Shown here piece by piece: positions 1 to 8,783 of a stretch of 64,000 nucleotides of DNA. The stretch covers positions 1 to 64,000 of the forward strand of contig NZ_JAGQDF010000017.1 of the NCBI RefSeq assembly GCF_018069875.1, in the 5' to 3' direction. The notes beneath the pieces were generated by a model. That model was not told the DNA's origin. It did no database searches and saw only the letters and a program-made list of their open reading frames with translations. A program made the position numbers and the translations under genes. Numbering within the stretch: the first letter of the stretch is position 1; the number at the start of each line of letters is the position of its first letter. This DNA is from Ideonella alba (GTDB taxonomy: Bacteria; Pseudomonadota; Gammaproteobacteria; Burkholderiales; Burkholderiaceae_C).

Positions 1-199
1 TTCCTCATGTCCGCGATTCTCCTGAAAGGCGGACCCCTTGCTACTTCTGATTGGTACGGAGGGTGGGGGGCAGGTCAGCTCACCACCACGCCCATTGAAC
101 GCAGCAGCACCAGGTGGTTTGAAGCCTGCTCCTGCCAGCTGGCTTCGGGAGGCCAACTCCCATCTTCAGTACTGCACCACAGGTCTGCCGCCTGTGTTC

Positions 200-370
200 G
201 TGACACACACACCACTGCTGGCCCTTGCGGCTTTGCTTCATCTTCGGGTCGCGCTCACCGCTGCTGTTCTTGGTCGAGCTGAGCGCTGCAATCAGGGTGG
301 CGTCCACGACCGTACCGCTCTTGAGCATCACGCCCTTGGCGCACAGCAGGTCCTTAGCGGTCTGAATCGC
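200..370 (-). pseudogene. IS5-family transposase fragment
   Basis: The minus-strand translation contains GVMLKSGTVVDATLIA followed by SSTKNSSGERDPKMKQ and KGQQW, a conserved central block of IS5-family DDE transposases (the D of VVDAT belongs to the catalytic region). Only about 55 residues are recognisable. The N-terminal part is missing, and after KGQQW the reading frame loses all resemblance. No start, stop or terminal inverted repeat could be assigned, so this is debris of an old insertion, not a working element. Confidence 0.7.
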
Positions 371-419
371 CCCGGGGCAATTCAGTGAGTTGTTCACTGT
401 CATGACCTGACTGACGCTC

Positions 420-618
420 CACGCGCGGTGAGTCGAGCCCAGCGTTGAGCTGGCTGGTCAATACGTTCAGGGCTGCCAACGCGTGCAATTCGAGCTCCGC
501 AGTGGCCGTGCCGTCGCTTGTCGAAACATCAAGCCTGGTCAATCGCGCACCAGGGATGACGACGCTCTCCAGCGATGCGAGCAACTCGTCCAGCGGGAAC
601 GAAGCGGCTAGCGCGTTC
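420..618 (-). pseudogene. decayed coding remnant, possibly PilN/GspL-like
   Basis: The minus strand keeps about 65 codons of protein-like sequence, including PLDELLASLESVVIPGARLT and ELELHALAALNVLTSQL, preceded by an in-frame stop and followed by a frame change that leads into the IS5 fragment. The pattern (amphipathic helix, P-G-x-R-L-T strand, then a helix) is reminiscent of the periplasmic part of PilN/GspL-type assembly proteins, but this is only a resemblance. The IS5 debris appears to have interrupted it. From here to 779 nothing else is recognisable. Confidence 0.2.
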
Positions 619-779
619 CATTAGACGATCCAGAGCAATCCAGCTTTGATCCGGTAGGCGCCGGTTTTGTCACATGACAGCCAACATGTTTCACGCTGCT
701 ATCAAAGTACCCATGTCGGTGCGCAGGCATCAACGGGTGTCGGTTCACCTTTGGACCATCAATCAATTTGGAGCAGACG

Positions 780-1193
780 ATGAGAACCCTGAAGGCAATG
801 ATCACCACGGTAATGGTCGCGATGTTTTCCCTTTCGGCTCACGCCGCCTTTCCGGAGGGTCAATGGAACAACCACTTCCGTTCCATTGTCAACGGAGTCG
901 AGTACTTCCATCAATTCTGTCTCAAGGCCGACGGAACTTGGTATGCCACCTCCTACCCCGGCAGCGGACGTTGGACGCTATCTGGCTCGAATGTGCTGAT
1001 CAATGGCATGCACAGCGACATCGGCATGGCTGAAGCTCATGCACTCAAGAAACAGGGGCCCTTGGCGATGAAGGGATTCCTGCAGCAGTGGATGCCGGAC
1101 GACACCTATACCGACTTCTATGTGGCCGAATGGAATCGCGTGAGCCTGTCCGAGAAGAAGTGCGCCCCGGCATTTCCGTCGCCAGCAAATTGA
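780..1193 (+). CDS. small secreted hypothetical protein
   Basis: This is a 137-residue protein with a clear Sec signal peptide: MRTLKAMITTVMVAMFSLSAHA with an AHA-A cleavage site near residue 22. The ATG at 780 is chosen over an in-frame TTG at 768 because GGAG at 770-773 is correctly spaced for it. The mature part (about 115 residues) is rich in aromatic residues and Gly and has two Cys, one in HQFCLKADGTWYATSYPGSG (around residue 45) and one near the C-terminus (EKKCAP), which could pair in the periplasm. I do not recognise a family. It stands alone, upstream of the IS1595 remnant. Confidence 0.7.
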   Translation: MRTLKAMITTVMVAMFSLSAHAAFPEGQWNNHFRSIVNGVEYFHQFCLKADGTWYATSYPGSGRWTLSGSNVLINGMHSDIGMAEAHALKKQGPLAMKGFLQQWMPDDTYTDFYVAEWNRVSLSEKKCAPAFPSPAN

Positions 1194-1210
1194 AGCACTC
1201 CGGCTTTGAT

Positions 1211-2290
1211 AAAGGCTCCTTGCCCGTTACCTATGGATGGGCGAGTCGGCCAAGGGAGAGGTCGAGGAACTGCTGGGCGGGCAGATGGCTCGGGGCGCAG
1301 CGATCGAGCACTCGGAACCAGCCCAGGTAGTGGTGCTGGTAGGAGGTGGCTACGCCGCGGAAGCGTCGCAGCCAGCCCTTGAGGCGCGAGTGGTTTGACG
1401 TTCTGGATATGCCAGGCGCCGCGAACGCGTGGGCCGGTCGTCATGTTCAGGGCCTGATGCTCGATGCCCATGGCGCTCGCCGCAGTGGCCATGGCCGAAC
1501 TGCCGTCGGTGCACAGCACCGCATCCGGGGCGAGCACCGCGGCGAGCGAGGCCAGGATCTTGCGCTTGGATGCGCGCCCGAGGATGAAGTCGGTGCAGCC
1601 CCCCCGAGCGGTCCCTGGCCACCAGTACGGGCACATGGTCGTCGCTGGTGCCCCGGGTGCTGGCGTGACCACCACGGCGACGGGGCGCACGCCCGCTCAG
1701 GCGCTGCCCCTTGGCCGAGCGCAGGATGAAGGTCTCGACGGGCCTCGGCGATGCCGCTGAGCCGCGCCGATTTGGCCTGCTGGGCCAAGCTGAGGAAGCG
1801 ATGACGCCAACGGAAAGCGGTGCTCGGCGACACCTGCAGGCGCTCGGCCGCTAGGTGCACGCTCAAGCCTTCATCTTGCACCCGTGCCTGCGCCAGCCAC
1901 TTGTGGCGCTGGCGCAGCCGGGCACGTAGCGTGGCGGTCAAGGCATTGAAGGTCTTGCCGCAGCCTCGGCACTTGTAGCGCGGCAGTCCGTCAGCCTGCC
2001 CATTGCGCACCACCCGCTCGGCGCCGCAGTGAGGGCAACCGGGCTTGGCCGTGCCCGTCTGATCAATCTGGGCGAGCACCTGCTCGTGCTCGTCCGGCGC
2101 ATGCAACTGCGCCATCAGCGCCTGGCGCTGCCTGGGACTGGACTCACCCAGACGCTCCAGCCACCGCTTCCAGTCTTGCTCCAGTATCGCGGTCTCCAGC
2201 AAACCCGGCTTGACGCCGTATGCCTGTCGCATTGCCGGGTCACTGGCTCATGGCGTGCGCCCGTCACGACCTACCAGGCAAAGAGCCTTT
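1211..2290 (-). mobile_element. IS1595-family insertion sequence, degraded
   Basis: A roughly 1.08-kb element is bounded by imperfect inverted repeats: AAAGGCTCCTTGCC at 1211-1224 on the plus strand and AAAGGCTCTTTGCC on the minus strand ending at 2290. It carries one transposase gene, frameshifted in several places. No convincing target-site duplication is visible in the flanks. Length, inverted-repeat type and transposase type agree with the IS1595/ISXO2 group. Confidence 0.75.
1231..2232 (-). pseudogene. IS1595-family transposase, multiply frameshifted
   Basis: The N-terminal part from ATG 2232 has the zinc ribbon CPHC...CRGC and the helix-turn-helix region SPSTAFRWRHRFLSL typical of IS1595 transposases. 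The frame breaks near 1733, exactly where the first catalytic Asp should be: VETFILRSAKGQRLSG follows in another frame where DETF is expected. A second break lies at a run of G near 1605 and a third near 1400. The remaining segments read VPVLVARDRSG, ILASLAAVLAPDAVLCTDGS (catalytic D) and the C-terminal YQHHYLGWFR, ending at a stop at 1231. With three frameshifts and a lost DDE residue it cannot be active. Confidence 0.85.
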
Positions 2291-2543
2291 CGGATGGCCG
2301 CTCGGTCTCCAATTTCGCAACCGCCATCGACCGGTGAGAACAGCGCAGTCAGCACGCTCAACCGGCATAAACACGGCCATGCACACGGGCACGTCCGTAA
2401 CTTCGTTCCCTGCCGCATGAGATTCGTCGCACGAGACCCTGCCAGCGCCCCGTTTCAGGTTCACTGCTGATCGGCGGTGATTCAGCGCGAGCCGGCACCT
2501 TCGCGTCGGCCATGGATCCCGTTGCAGACGCGAGGGGAACACC

Positions 2544-4343
2544 GTGGTCGAACAGGGGCAAGTGCGACATGCCAAACGCTGGCACCGGATGCTGGGCTGG
2601 ACCTTGGCCTGTCTGCTCATGGTGATTGCCGGGTGCGGCGGCGGCGATGGCGCGTCCAACCCGGACCCGGGACCGGTGGCCCGACCGGTCGCCAGCATCA
2701 ACATGCCGAGCAGTGCCACTGCCGGGTCCACCATCACGGCCGACGGCACCGGCTCACGGGCGATGAATGGAGGCACCTTGACGTTTCACTGGCGGCTGGT
2801 CGGTCCAGCTGGCAGCAAAGCGGTTCTGGATCGGCCTGCCGACGCACGGCCCAGCTTCATGGCCGATCAGCCGGGCACTTACCAGGTCGCCCTCCGGGTG
2901 GAAGAGGCCGCTGTGTCCAGCGACGAGGTCACTCGCGATGTGACCGTGGCCCCCTTGGGCAATGCCGCGCCGGTGGCCCAGGCGGGATCGGATCAGGAGG
3001 TGCCCTCTGGGGCCCCCGTTTTCCTGGACGGCTCTGCCAGCTACGATCCCGACGGCGACCCGATCACCTACGTTTGGTCGGTGCAGAGTGCGCCGCCAGG
3101 GGCTTCTGCTGCCTTCTCGTCCCCGGCGGCGGTGCGCCCTGGGTTCTTTGGCAGCGCGCCCGGTACCTACGTCCTGGCGCTGGTGGTCACGGACAGCCGA
3201 GGCAACGCGAGTGTCGCCGCCTCGGTCCGGATCACTCTGCAGGTGGCCCAAGTGGTCCCCTTGGCCAATGTGGTCACCGCCAACACGGCCGAGGTCGGGC
3301 GCGAGGTCGCCTTCGACGGGTCCGGCAGTACCTCGGCGCCGGGTTTGACGCTGTCCTATGCCTGGACGCTGACCGCGCGCCCGGCCACCAGTGCGGCGCA
3401 ACTGAACGCCTCCGGAAGCCTGGCCAAGTTGATCGTCGATGTCGAGGGCACCTATGTGGTGAGTCTCGTGGTCAACGACGGCACCCGCAGCAGCGCCCCG
3501 GCCACCGCCTCAGTGAAGGCAGAGCGCTACAACCTGGGCACGCTAGGGCTGGCTGGCGTTTGGCAGACCGTCGAAGACGTGCCTGTCGATGTCGCCTTCT
3601 TCGGTCAGCGCGCACCGAACGTGAACAGCGTGGCGCTGTCCGGTCGCGGGTGCAGCAAGGACTACGCACGCTCCAACAGCACGCTGGCCGTGTTCAGCTG
3701 TCAGGCACCCCACGTCGACTCGGGGACCGACCGGTTCGACTACCTCAGCGTGACCAGCACCGATACACCGCAGGGATGGCAGTCGGGCCCGATCTACACC
3801 TCCAGCAGGGCTTACTGGCGCAACTACAACGGCGAGCTCTATGTCGAGCGCTTGGCAGCCTACGTGTTGTCCGATCCTGCGATGCGGGGCGTCATGGTGC
3901 AGATGATCCCCAATGCCCTCAGCGGCAACTATGGCGACATCAACTACCCGCAGCTGTACTCGGCCATCAAGCTCAACGAAGCACTGTGCCCGAAGGTGGC
4001 CGACCGTGACTGGACTTACCAGTGCCCCCCCCTGCCCTATGGCACCTATGCCGTGTCCTTTCTCTTCGACGGCAACACGCGTTACCTCGCCGGCCAGGCC
4101 TACCTGGTGAACATCTCCAGCGACCAGGGCCCCATCGGTGGCGACACCATCAACGGCATCTGCGGAAGCTCCGATGGCAAGGTGCTCTCGACGGCCCCCA
4201 CCAACGATCTGTGTGTCTCCGGCACGCCCAGCGCCCTGGCCGGCAGCGGGCCTTGGACCTGGTCTTGCACAGGCAGCGGCGAAGGGCATGCCGATGCCAA
4301 CTGCCGCGCCAACTACGCTCCGCCGGCGCCGAAACCCCAGTGA
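2544..4343 (+). CDS. PKD-domain lipoprotein
   Basis: This 599-residue protein is predicted to be a lipoprotein: a hydrophobic N-terminus ends in the lipobox VIAGC (Cys31), followed by a Gly/Ser/Pro linker. Three PKD/REJ-like beta-sandwich domains follow at roughly residues 50-135, 140-228 and 230-325, with signatures such as GSASYDPDGDPITYVW and FDGSGSTS. The second half (330-540) is unassigned. The C-terminus carries a short Cys-containing module (INGICGSSDG ... GPWTWSCTGSGEG) that recurs at the ends of many proteobacterial surface proteins. The GTG start is supported by GAGGGG at 2532-2537. It lies 53 bp upstream of the CHAP lipoprotein and is probably co-transcribed. A role in surface binding is inferred. 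Confidence 0.8.
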   Translation: MVEQGQVRHAKRWHRMLGWTLACLLMVIAGCGGGDGASNPDPGPVARPVASINMPSSATAGSTITADGTGSRAMNGGTLTFHWRLVGPAGSKAVLDRPADARPSFMADQPGTYQVALRVEEAAVSSDEVTRDVTVAPLGNAAPVAQAGSDQEVPSGAPVFLDGSASYDPDGDPITYVWSVQSAPPGASAAFSSPAAVRPGFFGSAPGTYVLALVVTDSRGNASVAASVRITLQVAQVVPLANVVTANTAEVGREVAFDGSGSTSAPGLTLSYAWTLTARPATSAAQLNASGSLAKLIVDVEGTYVVSLVVNDGTRSSAPATASVKAERYNLGTLGLAGVWQTVEDVPVDVAFFGQRAPNVNSVALSGRGCSKDYARSNSTLAVFSCQAPHVDSGTDRFDYLSVTSTDTPQGWQSGPIYTSSRAYWRNYNGELYVERLAAYVLSDPAMRGVMVQMIPNALSGNYGDINYPQLYSAIKLNEALCPKVADRDWTYQCPPLPYGTYAVSFLFDGNTRYLAGQAYLVNISSDQGPIGGDTINGICGSSDGKVLSTAPTNDLCVSGTPSALAGSGPWTWSCTGSGEGHADANCRANYAPPAPKPQ

Positions 4344-4396
4344 TCGTGACCGCCGCCGACTTGATCTCCCGCCCCATCCACACCTTGGAGAACGCC

Positions 4397-5581
4397 ATGC
4401 AACAGCCTTTGTCCGTGCCCCCCGATTTGCTTCGTCGCCAGAGCCTGATCGTCGCCGGTGGGTCGACACTGCTGGCCTTGGCGGGCTGCGGCGGGGGCCA
4501 GGAGGACCTCAGCCAGCGCGAGCCGACCGAGCTCCAGCCGCCCCGCCTGGACGGCGGCCGATCGCTGACCCCAGGTCTGCGCCGCCGAGCCCTGGATGTC
4601 GGCAACGAGCGCCAGAGCGTCCTGCTGTCACGCCAAACCCCGACCTGGGTCTACTACACCCAGGACACCACCGTGGTCGATGATTTCCGCTGGTACATCA
4701 GCCCGCTGCACCAGGGCAACACGCAGGTCGGGGCCTATTCGCTGGGGCCCATCGTCCAGGGCGAAGCCAGTTGGTGGACGGTGTCTTCTGACGCCATCAC
4801 CCTCAGCCAGAACGGTGCTCAGATCACGGTGCGCGGCAATCTGGACACCGATCCCTCCGACAGTTTCTACGACATCGGTCGCCACCTCTGGCTGAGTGAT
4901 GCCAGCATCCACCGCGACCGCCAACTGCTCCAGGGCGATTCGGTTCGTGCCAAGTGGTACTTCTTTCAGGCGCCCAACGGTTACTGGTACATCATCCCCG
5001 ACCCTCAGTACGCGCCGCCGACGGCGCCCTTGGTCAAACGCTTCGCTGAGCTCAACGGAAAGTACAACTGGGTCGACGTCGATGGCAGCGGTCAGGTGGC
5101 CCTGTTCAACTGGGACCAGGGCTCACCCATCCTCCGCTTCAGCCCGGTCACCGGCTACGCCGACGCCAACGTCGGGCTGCGGCACAACATGGATGGCCAA
5201 TACGGCGCCCAGTGCGTGGATCTGATGCACCACTACATCGACAGCGCCCTCGGCATCGCTTACCCGCACGGGTTCACCGGCGACGCCTACAGCATCTTCC
5301 AGAATGCCCCCGACAGCAGCACCCGGGAGTCGTCGATCTACGGCACTGTCACATTCCAGAAGGTGATCAACACGCCCAGCGCCGTGCCCGAGCCCGGCGA
5401 CATCATCTTCTGGAGCAGCCCCGATCCGGGCCACGTGGCGATCGTCATCGAGGCGGACATCAACCGCTTCCAATCCCTCGACCAGAACTGGGTCAACCCT
5501 CCGTCGCCGGACGGCACTCCGGCTGCACGGGTGGAACACAACTACCACAACGTCGCGGGTTGGCTCAGTCCGCGCTGGTGA
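4397..5581 (+). CDS. CHAP-domain amidase-like lipoprotein
   Basis: The 394-residue protein starts at an ATG with TTGGAG upstream. Its N-terminus has a twin arginine (LRRQSLIVAG) and a lipobox LAGC, so Tat-type lipoprotein export is possible. The C-terminal 140 residues look like a CHAP (NlpC/P60-superfamily) cysteine peptidase/amidase: GQYGAQCVDLMHHYID holds the candidate nucleophile Cys273, and PGDIIFWSSPDPGHVAIVIE holds the general base His346, followed by DQNWVN. CHAP enzymes cleave peptidoglycan peptides. The N-terminal 230 residues are unassigned. The preceding PKD lipoprotein is the likely partner. Peptidoglycan as substrate is inferred from the family only. Confidence 0.8.
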   Translation: MQQPLSVPPDLLRRQSLIVAGGSTLLALAGCGGGQEDLSQREPTELQPPRLDGGRSLTPGLRRRALDVGNERQSVLLSRQTPTWVYYTQDTTVVDDFRWYISPLHQGNTQVGAYSLGPIVQGEASWWTVSSDAITLSQNGAQITVRGNLDTDPSDSFYDIGRHLWLSDASIHRDRQLLQGDSVRAKWYFFQAPNGYWYIIPDPQYAPPTAPLVKRFAELNGKYNWVDVDGSGQVALFNWDQGSPILRFSPVTGYADANVGLRHNMDGQYGAQCVDLMHHYIDSALGIAYPHGFTGDAYSIFQNAPDSSTRESSIYGTVTFQKVINTPSAVPEPGDIIFWSSPDPGHVAIVIEADINRFQSLDQNWVNPPSPDGTPAARVEHNYHNVAGWLSPRW

Positions 5582-5789
5582 CAGGACGGGCGCCACAGGC
5601 CATCAATGGCGCGGCACGTCCGGTGGCTTCGTCGCCATCCATGGCGGCTTCGTCCGAACCCGGGTACCGGGTGAGCGCGTCTCGACAGACTTCGGTTGCG
5701 CCCACTCAACCGGTGGGCGCCAACCTTGTCCGCGGCGGAGCCTGATCGTCCCGTTGTAGGGCTGTACCTCCCTCACACCAGGAAACTTC

Positions 5790-6227
5790 ATGATTACGCG
5801 CCATGCCCTCGCGCTCATTCTGAGCGTGGCCAGCCTGTCGGTCTCGGCCAAGGTTCTTCCCAAGTCGCTGGCCTTTGACGGCGTCTGCGATGGCCTCATC
5901 AACATCACGGTGTCGGACACCGGTTGGGTCACGGCCACGCACGACTACAGCGATTGCCCTCAGTCGTACAACTCGACAATCCTGGGCGGTGTGCCGGCCA
6001 AGGCCGTTGCCGGCGTCGCTGGCCGCGCCGTTTCCTTCACCGAAGCCTCCTACGCCGACTGGGGTTACACCTTCGCCATGTACGTCAACGCCGACCATAC
6101 GCTCGAGTATGCCGTGGTCGAGTTGGGCGGTATCGGCTATGTCGGCACCTGGACCGAGGGCTATCCTAAGGGCAAGCTGCGGGCAGAGAAGACGCTGTTC
6201 CAGACGGCAGTTCCGTCGCATCGCTGA
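5790..6227 (+). CDS. small secreted hypothetical protein
   Basis: The 145-residue protein has a signal peptide (MITRHALALILSVASLSVSA-K) and an AGGAAA ribosome site 4 bases before the ATG. The mature part has two cysteines (GVCDGLIN, YSDCPQSYNS) likely to form a disulphide, and a regular beta-rich pattern with Gly-Tyr repeats (GGIGYVGTWTEGYPKG). I recognise no family. Its 3' end overlaps convergently with a short minus-strand reading frame at 6166-6441. The 208 bp upstream of it show no gene. Confidence 0.7.
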   Translation: MITRHALALILSVASLSVSAKVLPKSLAFDGVCDGLINITVSDTGWVTATHDYSDCPQSYNSTILGGVPAKAVAGVAGRAVSFTEASYADWGYTFAMYVNADHTLEYAVVELGGIGYVGTWTEGYPKGKLRAEKTLFQTAVPSHR

Positions 6228-6441
6228 GCAAGTGCGCCAGCCGCGACGCCTCACCGACCACTGGTCTGGGCCGCAAGTCGCCCTCGGGCCGCGCTGGCGC
6301 CGCGCACTGCGGTAACGGCGGGCAGGCCACGATCCGGTGGCATGCCCCGCAGATGCAGGAATCCAGTTCATCCCGCAAGAGCGCGTCGCCCACCAGGACG
6401 GCCGCGCGGCAGTGCGGGCAAGTGATATAGCCCTCTCTCAT
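6166..6441 (-). CDS. short zinc-ribbon-like hypothetical protein
   Basis: A 91-residue frame starts at ATG 6441 with MREGYITCPHCRAAVLVG and continues with CICGACHRIVACPP. The paired CPHC and CGAC motifs look like a zinc ribbon. The C-terminal half is Pro/Arg/Ala-rich and could be read-through of non-coding DNA. The ribosome site is weak, and the frame overlaps the 3' end of the convergent secreted-protein gene by 62 bp. The cysteine spacing is the only real evidence for it. Confidence 0.4.
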   Translation of the reverse strand: MREGYITCPHCRAAVLVGDALLRDELDSCICGACHRIVACPPLPQCAAPARPEGDLRPRPVVGEASRLAHLLSDATELPSGTASSLPAACP

Positions 6442-6799
6442 GCCAGGCAGTCTCGGCACCTGACGCTGCGATTGGCACAAGTGAGACGAAGCCGCCAAAC
6501 GACGCCATGAAGCCATCGCGGTGCACCCGTGCAACGCGCGACGTGAACGGTGTGGCCTTCAAACCTAGAGGCGCGTGACGGGACATCTCCCGTGCCTGTT
6601 GCTCCGGTTCAGGCCCTCTTGTTGGCAGCGATCACCTCGGTAGTCGCTGCTTCTTTTCTTTCACACATCGAACCGCGGCCGCGCCTTTTGAGGGGGTGCT
6701 GCAGGCGCCTCGTGCCCTCCGGCCTGACGGTCGTCGCAAACCGGATGCCGACGCTGGTTCGACGTGCAGATTGGAGGCCCTGACAGCCACCGAATCAAC
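6442..6799 (+). other. intergenic region, no gene seen
   Basis: About 360 bp lie between the divergently oriented zinc-ribbon frame and the secreted protein at 6800. Open frames here lack ribosome sites and protein-like composition. The region must hold the promoter of the 6800-8750 gene pair, but I could not pick a convincing -35/-10 pair or a terminator. Confidence 0.4.
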
Positions 6800-7477
6800 G
6801 TGAACACAACGTCTCAACTTCTTGCCGCCCTCTTGGCACTGTCGCTCGAGGCGAGTGGCCAAGCCCGACCCGACCAGGTGCTCAGCGGGCCCGCTGCGCA
6901 GCAAGCCTTGGCGCAGCCATCGTCCGCGGCATGTTCCCCACTGGCATCCGGCATCTACGTGTCGGTTCACGGCGGAGGCCTGACCTTGCTGCACGCGCTC
7001 GACGTCAGTGCCCGAACGGTGACCGACCAGGATGGCCAGCATGGTCAGATGGACGGACCGGACGATCTGTGTCGCCACACCCTCTCGTACGCGAACGGCA
7101 CACAGGTTCGGCTGGTGGCTCTGGGCCGCCAGATCTGGGCCTTCAGTGTCCGCAGCCCTGACGGCTCCGAGGCCCAGGCCTCGGGCCTGCTGGTGCGTCG
7201 CCCGCCCTCCCCTTTGCCTCTGGCCTCGCTGGACCAGGTCGCGATGCGTGAGTACCCTGCTCATCGGCGCGCCGGGTTCATCGCGGTGGACCAGGTGATC
7301 AATCCCCGGCTCGGGGGGGTATGCCCGATCGATGCCCGCGAGGCCGGTGTGCGTCGTTACCACGCTGCTTCCGATGCGCATGGCTACATCGTCGTGCTCA
7401 GCAGCGCCCGCAGGGGCGTGGACTGTCTGGGATGGCTGCCCGTCGCGCAGCGCTTGGCAGACGAAGGCGCGTCATGA
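6800..7477 (+). CDS. secreted hypothetical protein
   Basis: A 225-residue protein is predicted from GTG 6800, giving an N-terminal signal-like segment (TTSQLLAALLALSLEASG). An in-frame GTG at 6764 would add 12 residues before the hydrophobic stretch and is less likely. The mature part has Cys residues at PSSAACSPL, DDLCRHTL, GGVCPID and GVDCLGW that could form two disulphides, and a beta-rich region (GIYVSVHGGGLTLLHALDVS). No family is recognised. It ends 13 bp before the degenerate GGDEF/EAL-like gene and probably shares its transcript, which suggests an envelope partner of that protein. Confidence 0.6.
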   Translation: MNTTSQLLAALLALSLEASGQARPDQVLSGPAAQQALAQPSSAACSPLASGIYVSVHGGGLTLLHALDVSARTVTDQDGQHGQMDGPDDLCRHTLSYANGTQVRLVALGRQIWAFSVRSPDGSEAQASGLLVRRPPSPLPLASLDQVAMREYPAHRRAGFIAVDQVINPRLGGVCPIDAREAGVRRYHAASDAHGYIVVLSSARRGVDCLGWLPVAQRLADEGAS

Positions 7478-7490
7478 GTTGGGCCTCTCC

Positions 7491-8750
7491 ATGGGCCGGC
7501 GGTGCAAGCGCCTTGGTGGCACCTTGCTTGGTCGCGCCCCCTGGCGGCCGTTGACTCCGGAGGACCCCAGCCGTGCTGCGCGCCTTCAGGTCCACCGTGA
7601 ATTGCCTGCGCTGGAGGCGCTGTGGCGCCGCCGTCTGTGGCAGCCTTCGCTGAACATCCTCAATGCTGCGGGGTTCCGGGCCGCGTTGGCCAACCAGCAG
7701 CGCCACCAGACGTCGGTAGGGCCCGCCTTCAAGTCGTTGGGTCTGCGCCTGCTGCCCGTTCCGGCTGAGCCGGCGGGGCTGTCAGAGACCCTGCTGGACG
7801 CCGCCTTTGACGCCCTGTCTGCTTTCACGCACGAGGCCAGCGTGCCGGTCTTGGGTTTGTCGGCTCAGGGGGACTTGGTGCTGCTGTTGCGGTCAGACGC
7901 GCAGCCATCGCAGCTCTGCGCCGTGGTGGACGAGTTGATGCTCCATTCCCGCTGGCGCCTGGACGCCCACCGCTGCGCGGCGATCGAGTGGCGGCCCGAC
8001 GTGGTGCCGGCGGCGCTGATGGACCGCCTACGGCGCCTGCTGGATGAAAGACCCGAATCCGGCGACGCGTTCGGGCGCGTCTGCCCATCTGGTGTCGGGT
8101 TCGGCCCAGCCGCGCTGGGCCCGGCCATCGTGGATCGGCGTTGGCATGCATCCACTCGGTTCGCCGATTCGCCTGCTGCGGCGGGCACGCCTCTCCGCCC
8201 GGCCTCCTGGCACCAATTGTCGGAGACCCTCATCCGCACTACCGCCGAGTCGCTGGCCAGGGCTGCCAGGGATCAGGCATGTGACGGTCTCCCCCGTCTT
8301 GTGCGGCTCGATCCTTTGCTTCTGGAATTGCCGCAGCACCGGGCGATCTGGAGCCGCGCTCTGGCGCGGTGGCGCGTGGGTGGGCCAGGCGTGCGCGTGG
8401 TGGTGGATGCGCAGGCCGCGAGCCACCGCAGCCAGGGCTGGCGTCAACTCGCCCACGCCGCTCGTCAGCAGGGCATGGCCGTTGGCCTCAGCGGCGTCGG
8501 GGTGCTGTTCGGTGCGCTGCGGCAGTTGCCGAAATTGCGCCCGGATTTTGTGATCCTCAGTCCCATGCCGGCAGTGTCCACACTGCCCTGGGCAGAGGAG
8601 CCTTCACAAGGCCTGGCGATCGAGGCGTGGGCACGTCGCAGCGGCGTGGCCGCGGTGATGCACACCGTGGAAACCCCTTCCCAGGCCCTGTCGCTGTGGC
8701 AACACCACCCGGAAGCCCTGGTGCTGTGCCCGGGGAGCGTTGCGCCCTGA
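7491..8750 (+). CDS. degenerate GGDEF/EAL-like protein
   Basis: The 419-residue protein is read from ATG 7491 (TTG 7482 is possible). The C-terminal half follows the pattern of an EAL phosphodiesterase domain with none of its catalytic residues: PRLVRLDPLLLELPQ where the ELTE region should be, GVLFGALRQLPKLRPDFVIL where DDFGTGYSSL..LP.D.lKID should be, and AAVMHTVETPSQALSLWQ where viAEGVET normally sits. The middle resembles a GGDEF fold without GGDEF. It would therefore not make or break c-di-GMP, but could bind nucleotide or protein. It is convergent with a second protein of the same kind and next to a pilus operon. The homology is inferred from pattern only. Confidence 0.5.
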   Translation: MGRRCKRLGGTLLGRAPWRPLTPEDPSRAARLQVHRELPALEALWRRRLWQPSLNILNAAGFRAALANQQRHQTSVGPAFKSLGLRLLPVPAEPAGLSETLLDAAFDALSAFTHEASVPVLGLSAQGDLVLLLRSDAQPSQLCAVVDELMLHSRWRLDAHRCAAIEWRPDVVPAALMDRLRRLLDERPESGDAFGRVCPSGVGFGPAALGPAIVDRRWHASTRFADSPAAAGTPLRPASWHQLSETLIRTTAESLARAARDQACDGLPRLVRLDPLLLELPQHRAIWSRALARWRVGGPGVRVVVDAQAASHRSQGWRQLAHAARQQGMAVGLSGVGVLFGALRQLPKLRPDFVILSPMPAVSTLPWAEEPSQGLAIEAWARRSGVAAVMHTVETPSQALSLWQHHPEALVLCPGSVAP

Positions 8751-8783
8751 GGCTGCGGCTGGCAGCCCCTTCACGACTGGGGC

